Of a stretch of 64,000 nucleotides of DNA, positions 34,923 to 46,428 are shown piece after piece. A model generated the notes under the pieces. The model did not search any database, was not told the origin of the DNA, and saw nothing but the letters and a program-made list of their open reading frames with translations. Source of the stretch: Juglans regia (taxonomy: Eukaryota > Streptophyta > Magnoliopsida > Fagales > Juglandaceae); the NCBI RefSeq assembly GCF_001411555.2, contig NC_049916.1:11869945-11933944 (forward strand), written 5' to 3'. The position numbers were made by a program, and so were the translations under genes. Numbering within the stretch: the first letter of the stretch is position 1; every line of letters starts with the position of its first letter.

Positions 34923-37900
34923 TGTAACACCCAGTTCCTTCTTCTTACGTACGCTTCTCTCTTTCTAATGTATGTTTCGTCTTGATGACGTAAGCAAACC
35001 CTAAAGGCAGAGATTATGTGATCATCTGCCTTTCTCACTACCGACTGCGAGTCACGTTATGCGTGTCGAACCATGATAGCGTGTCTCGAAAGATATCGTG
35101 TGACTTCTAGGGCACGTCCAGTGTTTTAAATATGCTGAAAATATTTATAAGTAGTATTTCCATCATTATTGAATTAAGATTTGATCTTAAATACGACAAT
35201 CATAATATTATTGAAGAGCTCCAAAAATATTATAATTGCCGGAAATCATTTTAATATTATTATTAAAATGATTTCAATTATTTAAGATATTATGGGATTT
35301 AAATTATGTTGAGAACTTTTATTAAATAAATGGTTTAACCCTTTTAAATATGTTAAGTGAGACTTCATCATTTTATTTATGATGAAGAATATTATTTTAT
35401 AAACTAAAGTTAGTTTAAAATAATATCTACCCTAATTCCTCTAAGTGCTTTTAATTAAGTTAATGTTTTACGCATCTTCAAATCAGTGTTTTAATTATTC
35501 GTCGTTAGATCGTCGTGTAGACCCTCAGACGAAAGGACTGGGTTAAATACCCAGACCCCTCTCTTTTCCCTCTCATTTCCCCATAACCCTCTCTCTCCTC
35601 CCTCTCTCCTTCGGCGTACGCAGTACGCAGATCACCTCACGCCGAACGGCTTAAGGCCTCAGCCCGGCGCCGCCGTGCGTCGCCAGGCCACACCGCCGAC
35701 ACCATCGGCTGCTCCTCACGCCGGCGAATCCATCCATGCCGACTTCTCCCCCTCACGCTCTCCCTTTCTCCATTTCGGAAGTACACAGCCCGAACGGGCT
35801 TGTGCGCGTAGCGCCGCCGTGCGCCGCCCAATGGCTCCACCGCTCCCACGGCGAGCTCCTCTCCCACCGGCCATCATCCTCCACCGAAGCCAACCCCTAC
35901 AAAGCAGTCCTCCCCCTCCTTCCACGACAAGTACCCGAAATGGGTCTCTAGCCCATTTCCCACCGTGCGCCGCCGTACGCGGCCACCCACGACCACCCAT
36001 GGCCACCATGGACCTCCTCTCCCTTTCCCCGAGCTCCTCCATGTGACCCATGGCCAGAAGCTCTCCCTCCACCTCACGGCTTCTCACTCACGCACGCACG
36101 GGTTTCACGTCGTGAAACCACCGTGCACCGCCACCCATGGCTGATGACCGTCATGTCCAGCCTCCTCAGGCCGCCACCAAGCTAGCTCGACCTCCCTTGG
36201 CCCCGATCTGCCACCCACGAGAGCACACTCTCTCTCACTCTCCCACGGCTTCTCCTCCATGGAATGGCCAGATCTGCCACCGTGAGCCACCGTGGCGCCA
36301 CCTCGACGCCACCACGAGATTCACCACACCTCCTTTAGCCAAGCCCTAGGTCTAAACCATCACTTTATGTGATGGGTAATCACTGCACGTAATGGACAGT
36401 CACTGCGTGTGATTGACCGCCACTGTACATGGCTAGATCCGCCATGTTATGCTCTTTACCATCATCACAAGGCTATCATGAGCCTTTCCAAGACCACACC
36501 TAGCTATCCAAACACCTAAACAGTCACCGTACGTGAGTTAGCCGCCACGTACGACTCTTCCGACATCATCGGCTATGACGATCTACAAGCAACGCACGGG
36601 TTATCCCGTCGATGGTATAACCCTCTATCTCTTATTAATTATGTTGGATATTGATTAGTTGACTAGGTTGTGGACTGTGCTGTTAGTATTTGTGGAGTTG
36701 TGGCATTGTGATGAAGTGTTGGGCCTAAAGTGTAGTGAAGTGTTGGGCTTAACTGTATTGGATGGAGGTGCATTGTGTCGTGTAGTGTACTGTGATGTGT
36801 TGGGCGTAATTGGGAAGTGTGCTGTGTAGTGTGATTGGGAATATGTGCTGTAATGGTGACATGGTGTATGTGGAATGGATACGGTGCACACTGAGTGTAC
36901 TCTGTGTGCATGTGGCGTGTTGTGTATGTAGGGAGTACATGTGGAATGTACTCCATGTGATGGTGAGATGCACCATATGGCGGGTACGCCATAGTGGTGA
37001 CATGCCGTAATATGTATGAAGGGAGTGTACGATGGGTGTACTCTATGTGGTAGAGTAATGCACCATGTGGCGGATATGCCATAATGGTGATGTGGCATGT
37101 GGGATGGGGATAGTACACGCTGTGTGTACTCTATGTGTGGCGTAATGTGAGACAAGGAGAGTATATGTAAAATATACCCTCTTGGCGTGTCGTGGAACGG
37201 GATGAGTACAAGTGGAGTGTACTCAGTGGCGTAATGCGTGTAAGAGGAGTACATGTAGAACGTACTCTATATGGTGGACGATGCACCATATGGCGTGTGC
37301 GCCATATTGGTGATGTGGTATGTATGTGGAAAGTACATGTGGGATGTACTCCATGAGATGGTGAGATACACCATATGGCGTGTATGCCATAGTGGTGATG
37401 TGCCGTAGTGTGTATGAAGGGAGTATACGAGGAGTGTACTCCATGGGATATGGTGATGCACCATATGGTAGGTATGCCATAGTGGTGATATGGTGTGTAT
37501 GAATGGAGTGCATGTGAAATGTACTCCATATGATGGGTGATACACCACATGGCAAGGATGCCATAATGATGATGTGTCGTAGTGTACGAAGGGAGTACAC
37601 GGGGAGTGTACTCCATGTGATGTAATAATGTACCATATGGCGGGTATGCCATAGTGGTGATATGGTGAGTATGGATGGAGTGCATGTGGAATGTACTCCA
37701 TATGATTGGGGATGCACCATATGGCATGTAGGCCATAGTGGTGATGGAGCGTATGTAAAGGGAGTACGAGTGGAACGTACTCCATGTGATGAAGTGATGT
37801 ACCATATGGTAGGTATGCCATAATGGTAATGTGTTGTGTATGAAGGGAGTATACTTGGAGTGTACTCCACATGGCAGCGACACTCCGTGTGGCGTGTCGT

Positions 37901-40587
37901 AGAGATAAGGATGGTTATGTGATTGATGGGCGTGGAACGTGATGGATAGTGTCGGGAACTGTGGAACAGTATCCCGAAGTAGTTATGGCGTAGCCTGTAG
38001 TCTGAAGTGACAGGTGTCACTGTGATGGACTTATGGCCAGGAGTACGCGCAAAGTAGTAGAACAAGTATAAGAGTGCGCAGCGGAAGCATGACTGGGAAA
38101 TGTCACGAAGTGACATGACTATTGACAGTCGTGCTTGTGATGGGTGAAGTGTTAAAGTGTAGAAATGGCGTAATGGGAACGTGACGAGATGTCACGATGT
38201 GACGGGAGTACGTGAGGAACCGTACTCGTGATGAGTCAGGAGTGATGTAGTAGAATGTTAGGTAACACGACAAGGTCACGGTGTAGCACTGGAACAATCT
38301 CGGGCTATATAACGTGACATGAAACGTAGTTATAGATGGAGTCTTGTCGTGTTAAGTGTTGGGATGAACTGTCAAAAGGGACGGGTAGCATGAAGTGTCA
38401 TGCTAGCTGGGTCAAGAGAAGATTGGTATCGGAATATGGCCCTTGTCCCTACGAACAGGTGATCAACGTATTATATACGTTGATCTTAGGTGATAAAGGG
38501 GTAAGGTACCTGTGTAACATGGTGAGAGACACGTGCCGGACGGATTCACCGTATGTAATGGGTAATCTGTCATGAGCATAGTTGCACGGAACTAAGCCTC
38601 AGAGTTGGCTTAGAGCCATGTGTCTTGCTGGATGGGAATGAGGATTTAGTGTGGGCCAAGATGCATGAAGATAGTGACGGATGCATCGTTAGGATTGAGA
38701 CGTGTGATTCTATCGGTCGGAATCATGCGTCGAATGTGGTTGTAAGAAGAGTAAGACGAATGTCCTAGTGTCTTAATCCTAAGGTGAATAAGGGGTTCAC
38801 TTTAGTGGATGAGCACTCGAGGCAAGACTTTGAGTTGGAAGTCGTGGTGACCGTAAGTGGTCCCCGAAGGTTCTAACCTAGTGAAGGGCACGTAAGTGCA
38901 TGGGATAGAAGGAGAGTGTTCTAAGTATAGCGTAGTTCTATTTATAGTTTAAGTTACTTATGCATTAGATAGAGAATGATGCTAAGATTATGTGTATGCA
39001 TGTAGGTTGCCGTCTGACAAGCACGTGAATGGACTGAATGACATGCAAGTAGCATGGAGTCCAGGTAAGTGTTACGTTCATACTCTTCTAGAGTTATCAA
39101 AGATACAAGAAACGCTTTTCCCTTAAAATGCTCACGAAAAGACTAAAGACGTTTTAAGAAAGAAAATGCTAAATGTTCAAAAGTATAAGTATGTACGGCC
39201 CCTCAATGGCAGCCCCTTTTTACGCACCCTCATGTATTAATTGTACGCATGTGAATGGATGACTATACGCTGTATCTATTGTATGTATTTTCTAAGAAAA
39301 ACCCATAAACTGATGAAGATGCATGAAAGGCATGAAAGCAGATGCTTTTGTGAATCCTACGAACCGACGCTCTCATGTGCACCACGAGGTGATACTCGCG
39401 GATGCCATGATTGACGAAGTTCAAGGTGACACTTATAGGATGCCACGGAAGCTGACGCTTAAGCCCATGTATGTTCTTTGTTAAAGAGAAGATAGAACTG
39501 AAATGAAATTGAAAAAGAAGACGGAAAGACCATTTTCGGGCTTACGCCCCAAACGATATTTTCTCACGAAAAGAAATGTTTTCTCATAAAAAGAAACGAC
39601 TGTTTAATGAAAGAACGAACTGAATGAAAGCTTCAGCTCCTTCGAGCTGACATGAACGAACGAATAAAAAGAAAGAAACGAAAGAAACGAAAGCATGAAT
39701 GTATGAAGACACATAACGGCCACATGAATACATGAACGAAAGGGTACCGATGAATGGGCAGATTGCAATGCCGGGTAAGTAGCGCTGGAAGTGCACCCAG
39801 TGCTGCCCCCTATGAAAAGGGGTTCCCAACCCGTGGCCACGGGCGGAATCCGGGTCCAAAGGAAGACCGCTAACCCCAAACACACGGGGCGTAATTGTGT
39901 GTACTGGCCTATGAAAGCGATAAGAAAGAATGGATGTAAGCACGCACGCACGAACGCACGAATGCACATGTATGCACAAGAGCACAAAAGCACGGGCTCT
40001 TTAAGAAATGAAGGCACTGACGGGGGAAACGTTTTACGACGAGAAAGCTTTTTTTAAAGTAAAACCCCGTACAGCGACTCTTGACGAAATGAAGGCAGTG
40101 ACGGGGGACACGTTTTACAAAATGGAAGTCCATGTTCAAAAGAAAAGCCCCGTCCAGTGACGTTTTCAAACGAACGCACACAAGACACGTAGGCACGCAC
40201 GTAATAGTATGTACGAATGATGAATGCATGAATGAAAACCTATGTTGTTATATTTTAACCGTATGAAGTAATGCTTACGAGTCTTCGACTCATTTTAGTT
40301 TTTATGCATGTCCCTCCCCCTCACAGGAACTGCACGATCAGGACGGACACTGCCCATGGGAAAGAGCACGGAAGTCTAGGCACGAGTTTTAAACGTACGA
40401 GGCCTTTTTATTATGAAATTTATGTTTTCCGCTGTAACCCTATTTTGTGATCAAAGCACATTTTATTTATAAACGTAGAGTCTCGCACCCTGGGGATGCA
40501 AGTGAAAAAGTTTTAAACAGGACGGTAATTCCCGTCGTCCCTTTTATAAAAATATTTTAAAAGAAAAACAAAAGCACGGGCGTGACA
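34923..40587 (+). repeat. giant 5' LTR (5,665 bp)
   Basis: It runs from TGTAACACCC to GGGCGTGACA. The first 911 bp match 41392-42302 with about 13 substitutions by eye. The rest matches, in inverse orientation and more diverged, the solo LTR at 55672-59839. It contains a GC-rich block (35640-36350), an 84-91-bp minisatellite (36930-37885) and several long open frames that are low-complexity by-products, not genes. Confidence 0.88.
36930..37885. repeat. minisatellite of 84-91-bp units inside the giant LTR
   Basis: Eleven to twelve variants of TACTCC or TACTCT recur at about 36948, 37039, 37127, 37218, 37263, 37347, 37437, 37521, 37609, 37694, 37779 and 37863, spaced mostly 84-91 bp. Each unit has CACCATATGGC...GCCATA and GGAGTACA...TGTACTCC, two short inverted repeats able to fold into hairpins. 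Stop-poor composition keeps minus-strand frames open for up to 297 codons. Confidence 0.88.
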
Positions 40588-41391
40588 ATTTGGTATCAGA
40601 GCAAAACCCAGGTTATGCTTGACTCTATGATGTTCTTTTCAAAATAAAAGAGAGAAAATTATTTTCTGTAGAAAGAAAACTTTTGAAAAGAGAATTGCAC
40701 GTGAAGGAAAACCTAGACTGACGTCTTCCCAAGGCATGTCTGCTCCTGCAGTAAGTACAAGAAAGTATTTTTATGCTTATGTTATGATATTTTCAATGTA
40801 TGACCCAATAAACGCATGCATGTCAGACTGGCAACTAGAAAGAAGTAGTCATGCTAAGTGTATAGAACGTAAGGGGTATCAGAGACTGAGCATAGTTAGA
40901 GGATAAGAAATGATTGATGAAACGTTAGGACATGCAGCATTAGCTGCATGCTAATTAAGGAACGGACTAGAAATGTTAGGAAGACTGTAATAGTTAAGAA
41001 TCACATGAACGACCACGAGCTAAACTAGGATGGAAACGTAAAACGAGATGGCGACTTCAAGTCTCACTGCCAGAAATATCAGAATGGAAGGTACGAACGT
41101 TACGTGATGGATGGACTTAACCACTCTAGACCGACGGTAGACATGACGATGAAGGGATGACAAGACGCGAGAGCATGTATTGTACGAGACGTGACCAAGA
41201 TGCTGAATGTGCGCGAGACGCGTAAAGACGACGCGAGGACACGTATGAACAGATTCCTAATAAAAATAAACAAATTCCTCAAGATACTGCGCAAAACTTT
41301 TAGAACATCAAGCGAATTCTTAGAGTACTAAGCAAACCCCTAGAACCTTGAGCAAATTTCGAGGACGAAATTTATATAAGGTGGGTAGAAT
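40588..41391 (+). other. non-coding interior of the LARD with primer-binding site
   Basis: TGGTATCAGAGC at 40591-40602, three bases after the LTR, is a perfect match to the initiator-methionine tRNA complement. The remaining 790 bases have no recognised domain. The purine-rich AAGGTGGGTAGAA before 41392 is the likely polypurine tract. Confidence 0.85.
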
Positions 41392-42302
41392 TGTAACACC
41401 CAGTTCCTTCTTCTTACGTACGCTTCTCTCTTTCTAATGTATGTTTCGTCTTGATGACGTAAGCAAACCCTAAAGGCAGAGATTATGTGATCATCTGCCT
41501 TTCTCACTACCGACTGCGAGTCACGTTATGCGTGTCGAACCATGATAGCGTGTCTCGAAAGATATCGTGTGACTTCTAGGGCACGTCCAGTGTTTTAAAT
41601 ATGCTGGAAATATTTATAAGGAGTATTTCCATCATTATTGAATTAAGATTTGATCTTAAATACGACAATCATAATATTATTGAAGAGCTCCAAAAATATT
41701 ATAATTGCCGGAAATCATTTTAATATTATTATTAAAATGATTTCAATTATTTAAGATATTATGGGATTTAAATTATGTTGAGAACTTTTATTAAATAAAT
41801 GGTTTAACCCTTTTAAATATGTTAAGTGAGACTTCATCATTTTATTTATGATGAAGAATATTATTTTATAAACTAAAGTTAGTTTAAAATAATATCTACC
41901 CTAATTCCTCTAAGTGCTTTTAATTAAGTTAATGTTTTACGCATCTTCAAATCAGTATTTCAATTCCTCGTCGTTAGATCATCATGTAGACCCCCAGACG
42001 AAAGGACTGGGTTAAATACCCAGACCCCTCTCTTTTCCCTCTCATTTCCCCGTAACCCTCTCTCTCCTCCCTCTCTCCTTCGGCGTACGCTGTACGCAGA
42101 TCACCTCACGCCGAACGGCTTAAGGCCTCAGCCCGGCGCCGCCGTGCGTCGCCAGGCCACACCGCCGACACCATCGGCTGCTCCTCATGCCGGCGAGTCC
42201 ATCCATGCCGACTTCTCCCCCTCACGCTCTCCCTTTCTCCATTTCGGAAGTACACAGCCCGAACGGGCTTGTGCGCGTAGCGCCGCCGTGCGCCGCCCAA
42301 TG
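41392..42302 (+). repeat. 3' LTR of the LARD, truncated after 911 bp
   Basis: It begins TGTAACACCCAGTTCC and follows the 5' LTR up to CGCCGCCCAATGG, where LINE-B ORF2 resumes at about 42303. About 4.75 kb of LTR has been deleted, together with roughly 20 codons of ORF2. The open frame 42144-42833 crosses this scar and is a chimera. Confidence 0.88.
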
Positions 42303-44485
42303 GTAGTCAAACAAGAGGTCCTTTCCCGTTTGATTCATAGGAGTGTGCAAGAGAATCAGTTTGGTTTATTCTCTCAGGCCCGAGGTACTCCTATTATATC
42401 TCATTTGATGTATGCTGATGATGTTATGGTTTTTTCTAATGGTAGTCAAAGATCGGTGCAGGTTCTTCAAAAAATTTTGATTCAATATGAGAGGTGGTCT
42501 GGACAAAATATTAATGTTCAGAAATCTGCTTTGTATTGTTCTAATAAAATTCCAAACCGGCGTAAGCAATGGATTTTAAGGCAGACGGGCTTTATGGAAG
42601 GAACCTTTCCTTTCAAATATCTAGGTGTGCCAATAATTCGAGGGCGTTTGAAACAGGCTCATTTAGAGGAAATGGTGAATAAAGTGAGGCAAAATATTAG
42701 TGGATGGAAGATGAGGCTTCTTTCTTCGGGAGGAAAACTTGTTCTTTTGAGGCATGTCTTATCTAGTATGAATATCCATCTACTTGCTGTTTTACAGGTA
42801 CCTCAATTATTATTGCCAAGATCCATAGATTGATGAGTTCTTTCTTTTGGGGAGAAGCTGATGGACAGAACAAAAAGAAATGGTTGGCTTGGAATAAGAT
42901 GTGTAAGCCGGTGGAAGAAGGAGGGATTGGGTTACGAAGCCTTGAGGATGTTCAGAAAGCCTTGCATATGCGCTTCGCTTGGAATCTCATTCAAGGAAAT
43001 TCTTTATGGGCAAATTTTTTCAAAACCAAATATGTTGGAACCCGGCCATGGTATCTTATAGAAAATAATAAAGGATCTCAATTTTGGAGAATGGTTGCGA
43101 ATTGTATTCCGTTGTTGTTAAATAATTCCAAATGGAAAATTAGAGAGGGTGATCTTTTTTCCTGGTATGACAAATGGAGGGATAATGGTCCATTGATTAA
43201 TGATATGAATATTATGGGTTCTCCTTTTTTGAAAGTTAAAGATTGTAGGTTGTCGGATAGTTGGGATGTGGAGTTATTGGAGGAGTTAGTAGGGCATGAT
43301 AAGGTGGAGGAGATAATAACGGATTTAGCTGGATTAAAGAATGGAAAGGATGTTCTAGTTTGGACTCCTACGGATACAGGTATTTTCTCTACAAAATCTG
43401 CATGGAATTGTATTCGTATTAGAGGTAATTCTATGGTTTGGCATGCATGGATTTGGCATAAGAATCTTCCTTTAAAAATGTCTATCCATTTTTGGAGGAC
43501 TTGGTTTATGGCCTTGAGTGTGGATGACAGATTACGCCATATTGGTATTCCTTTGGTATCAAAATGTAATTGCTGTAATCATGGTCATATTGAGGATATT
43601 AATCATGTGTTTTTTGAGGGAGAATTTCCATTCAGAGTGTGGTCTTTTTTTGGAAATCTTATTGGTATACCTCTTGGTAGAACTTGGAAACAGAATGTTG
43701 AGATTTGGTTTAGGAGGGCTAGCTCATCCTCACAGGAGGGCTTTATTGTTGGCATTATTCCCATTATAATTACTTGGCGCCTATGGAGAAGAAGGTGTCT
43801 TGCTCGAATGGAAGGTATTGTGGAATCGCATAATTCTGTTGTTCATTCTATATGTGTGTGGTTAGGGTCCATCTCACAGGCGGCTAAGCAAAATAATAAT
43901 CTGTCTCGTCGAGATGGTATGATTCTGGATGCTTTGCGGATAGTTCCGGTGGTTCCGAAAGTTCAAAGTTGTAAAGTGGTGAGGTGGGATAAACCGCCGC
44001 TGGGGTGGTTTAAATTGAATACGGATGGTAGTAGTATGGGTAACCCGGGCTCTTGTGGTATTGGTGGGGTTATTCGGGATGCGACTGGTGGTATGGTTCA
44101 GGCTTATGCTTCTTATATTGGGTTTGATTCTAATAATAAGGCGGAGCTTATGGCTCTCCTTTATGGGTTGAGAAGATGTAAAACGCTGAATATCTCAAAT
44201 GTGATAGTTGAAATGGATTCTATGGTAGTTATTTCTTGGTGGAGTAAAGGGAGATGTGGAGTTTGGTATCTTGAGGATTTTTGGGAGGAAATTGTTGAGT
44301 TAGCTTGCACGGTTCATTGTCGGTTTCAGCATGTTTATCGTGAAGGTAATAGGGTGGCAGATTGGTTAGCAAAGGCAGGGGCCTTAGGATCTGAGTGGGA
44401 TTTTTCGAGTAGTTATAATTTGCCTCGGGTTCTTAGAGGCTTGATCCGTTTGGATTCTTTGGGTTTTCCTTCTTTGATATGTTAG
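42303..44485 (+). pseudogene. LINE-B ORF2, C-terminal part (RT catalytic half, RNase H)
   Basis: It resumes at VVKQEVLSRLIHRS and carries the catalytic SHLMYADDVMVFSNGSQRSV, FKYLGVPIIRGRLKQAHLEE and ISGWKMRLLSSGGKLVLLRH. Near 42803 a 1-bp deletion shifts the frame; the rest (42830-44485) is open. A cysteine-rich patch CNCCNHGHIEDINHVFFEG lies near 43570. RNase H at the end has FKLNTDGSSMGNPGSCGIGG, NNKAELMALLYGL, EMDSMVVISWW and YREGNRVADWLAKAG, with all acidic positions. The segment GLRQGDPLSP expected between NGTVKG and this start is missing. Confidence 0.88.
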
Positions 44486-44736
44486 TTTGTAAAAGTTGGG
44501 GTTATTTTGTAAGCCTTGGTTTTTGGGTTGTGGTGGGTTTTGTTTTAATAGTGGTCTTTTACTTTTGTTCTAGTTTGTTCTTGATTTTGGGCCTGTTTTC
44601 CATGGTCCTTTCTTGTAACCACGGTATTCCTCGGCCATAAGTGAGGGCTTTTTTAATAAAATTTGGGAGGGGTCACTATTGGACATGTGACTTCCTGCTC
44701 TTCTAAAAAAAAAAAAAAAAGAGTGTCCTTATTCAA

Positions 44737-46428
44737 GGAATGAACCATTTCCTGAGTAATACTAATATTCTCAAAAATATTCCTCCCAGGTATAAAGGCT
44801 CCTTGTTCAAGAGATATTAATTTGGGAAGATAATTTGCCAGATGATTTACTATAATTTTTGAACAAATTTTATAAAAAACCGAACACAAACTTATAGGCC
44901 TAAATTTGTCAAAACCAGTAGGCACATCTGTCTTCGGAATTAGCACAATAAAAGAAGCCAAAAAGAACCTCGGAAGCTTTTTGAAAATAGAAAATTCAGA
45001 AATGGCTGCGAAGACATCCATCTTAATCACCTCCCAACAAGTTTTAAAAAAACCTGCTCCAAAACTAGCTGGCCCAGGAGAACTGTTTATAGGAATCGAA
45101 GAAAGAGCCTCCTTTACTTCATCCAATGAAGGGGTACGACAAAGACATGTACAATCCTCAACATTAATAACTGGTGAAACCAAATCTGATAAATCTGGAA
45201 GTACTCGTGACTGGTTAGTATTTTTAAGAAAATCCGCAAAATACTCAACAGCTCCATTATGAATTTCTTCTGGCGAGTTAAACTCTACACCATCCGGAGT
45301 TCTCATCCCTTTGATTCTTTTACGTCGTTTATTAGCTAACCATACATGAAAAAATTTTGAATTACGATCACCTTCCATATTCCATTTTATTTTAGCCATT
45401 TGAGCTAATCTGATATCTTCCCTACGTCTCCAAGAATTTAATTCATCCGAAGCCAGCACAAGCTCCCTCTCGGCATCAATATCCCACTCTCTTTGCAGAC
45501 AACCTTCCAGACCCTCAACCTTCGCTTCCAAAGATTCAATATGGGTATTAGTCCTACCAAACACTCGCTTATTCCATTCACGAAGAGCCACTTTCACCTT
45601 TTTAAGCTTACAAGCAAGAATGACAAGCCCCGTCCCAATCACCGGCACATCCCACACCTGCTTTATAAAACCAATAAATTCTGGATGCTCAACCCACATT
45701 TGTTGAAATCTAAATGGAGGATGACCATAGGAATAAGTATCCTTAAAAAATTCAACCAACATAGGGCAATGGTCCGAAGTCGTCCTTGATAAGTACGAAC
45801 AAGACGCAGTAGGGAACAAAGACAATAAATTTGCATCCAATAAAACACCATCCAGCTTCGCCCAAGCTCTAGCTAAACCACTCTGGCCATTACACCAAGA
45901 AAAATTACTACCTTGAGCACTTAAATCAATTAAACCACCCTCATGGATCCATTGGTTAAAATCATCCATCGCCGCTATTGGCCTAGGACGACCACCCTGT
46001 CTTTCCAAATTCGTACGAATAATATTAAAATCGCCAGCAAACAAACAAGGATCATTATTCATACTATTCCACCTCAAATCCTCCCATAGAACCCGCCTAT
46101 CCATCATATTACACTTTGCATAAATAAAATTACCCAAAAATTGAAATTGACCCTCAACTATCCTTAGAGACAAAAATTGTGAGGTCATCCGCATAATCTG
46201 TACATTTAAATCATTCATCCACAAGACCCATATTTTCCCACCAACTTCTTCATTAGAAATTACATTATCAAAATGAAGAGTCTGCATGTATGATTGAGCT
46301 TTAACAAAATTCTGGAAAGGCTCCATTAAAACAATCATCTTGCAATTCAACTTTCTTTGCAGTATTCTTAAACGACCTATAGAGGAACCTAGTCCCCTAA
46401 TATTCCACACCAAAATAGAACCTATCAT
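44737..46428 (-). pseudogene. LINE-A ORF2, N-terminal part (APE endonuclease, start of RT)
   Basis: The minus-strand start at 46428 reads MIGSILVWNIRGLGSSIGRL. Endonuclease landmarks: LMEPFQN, FAGDFNIIRTN and TTSDHCPMLVE. Early RT: SIPINSSPGPASFGAGFF, in which the usual PD of the GPDGF motif is PA, then FRPISLCSVFYKICSKIIVN and LEQGAFIPGRNIFENISITQ, up to LNKDT at the LINE-B insertion. There is no internal stop in this half. The last residues of the open frame at 44653-44736 are derived from the LINE-B tail and are not part of the protein. Confidence 0.9.

Larger units (their letters stand above)
34923..42302 (+). mobile_element. Tekay-like LARD with giant LTRs, 3' end deleted
   Basis: It begins TGTAACACCCAGTTCC and has a 5.67-kb 5' LTR, a primer-binding site and an 804-bp non-coding interior. 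The interior ends in CGAGGACGAAATTTATATAA before the second LTR, a phrase typical of Tekay/Del elements. The 3' LTR is cut after 911 bp, so the 3' flank and target duplication are lost (5' flank AAGGG). No gag or pol is present: a large retrotransposon derivative that would need proteins in trans. Intact it would be about 12 kb. It lies inside LINE-B ORF2. Confidence 0.87.
31508..44720 (+). mobile_element. LINE-B: near-intact L1 LINE, split by a giant-LTR element
   Basis: The flanking duplication GAGTGTCCTTATTCAA is perfect over 16 bp (31492-31507 and 44721-44736), and the 3' end is A16. The 5' UTR is 31508-31606. ORF1 is intact, and ORF2 starts at its stop. At 34922 an LTR element interrupts RT; the element's right end and a short stretch of ORF2 were later deleted at 42302/42303. 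Without the insert the LINE is about 5.8 kb, close to full length. It inserted into LINE-A in the opposite orientation. Confidence 0.9.

Noticed and set aside
35637..36349. Several proline/serine/arginine-rich open frames on both strands
   Set aside because: The GC-rich block of the giant LTR lacks stops in many frames, no domain is seen, and the truncated 3' LTR repeats the first part.
36930..37885. CRISPR-like repeat-spacer array
   Set aside because: Units are contiguous and of variable length with no constant repeat and unique spacers. This is a plant nuclear minisatellite.
36655..38116. Long overlapping minus-strand open frames (up to 297 codons) with His/Tyr/Thr-rich repeats
   Set aside because: They are translations of the LTR minisatellite in several frames at once. 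No single frame is favoured, and the inverted family member has only short versions.
39584..40229. Cysteine/serine-rich minus-strand frames near the end of the giant LTR
   Set aside because: These lie in LTR DNA with AACGAACG and GCACGCACG simple repeats; the counterpart frames in the inverted LTR are not conserved.
42144..42833. Open frame of 229 codons that looks like an RT gene with a basic N-terminus
   Set aside because: It is a chimera across the deletion scar between LTR DNA and LINE-B ORF2. The N-terminal 50 or so codons are LTR.
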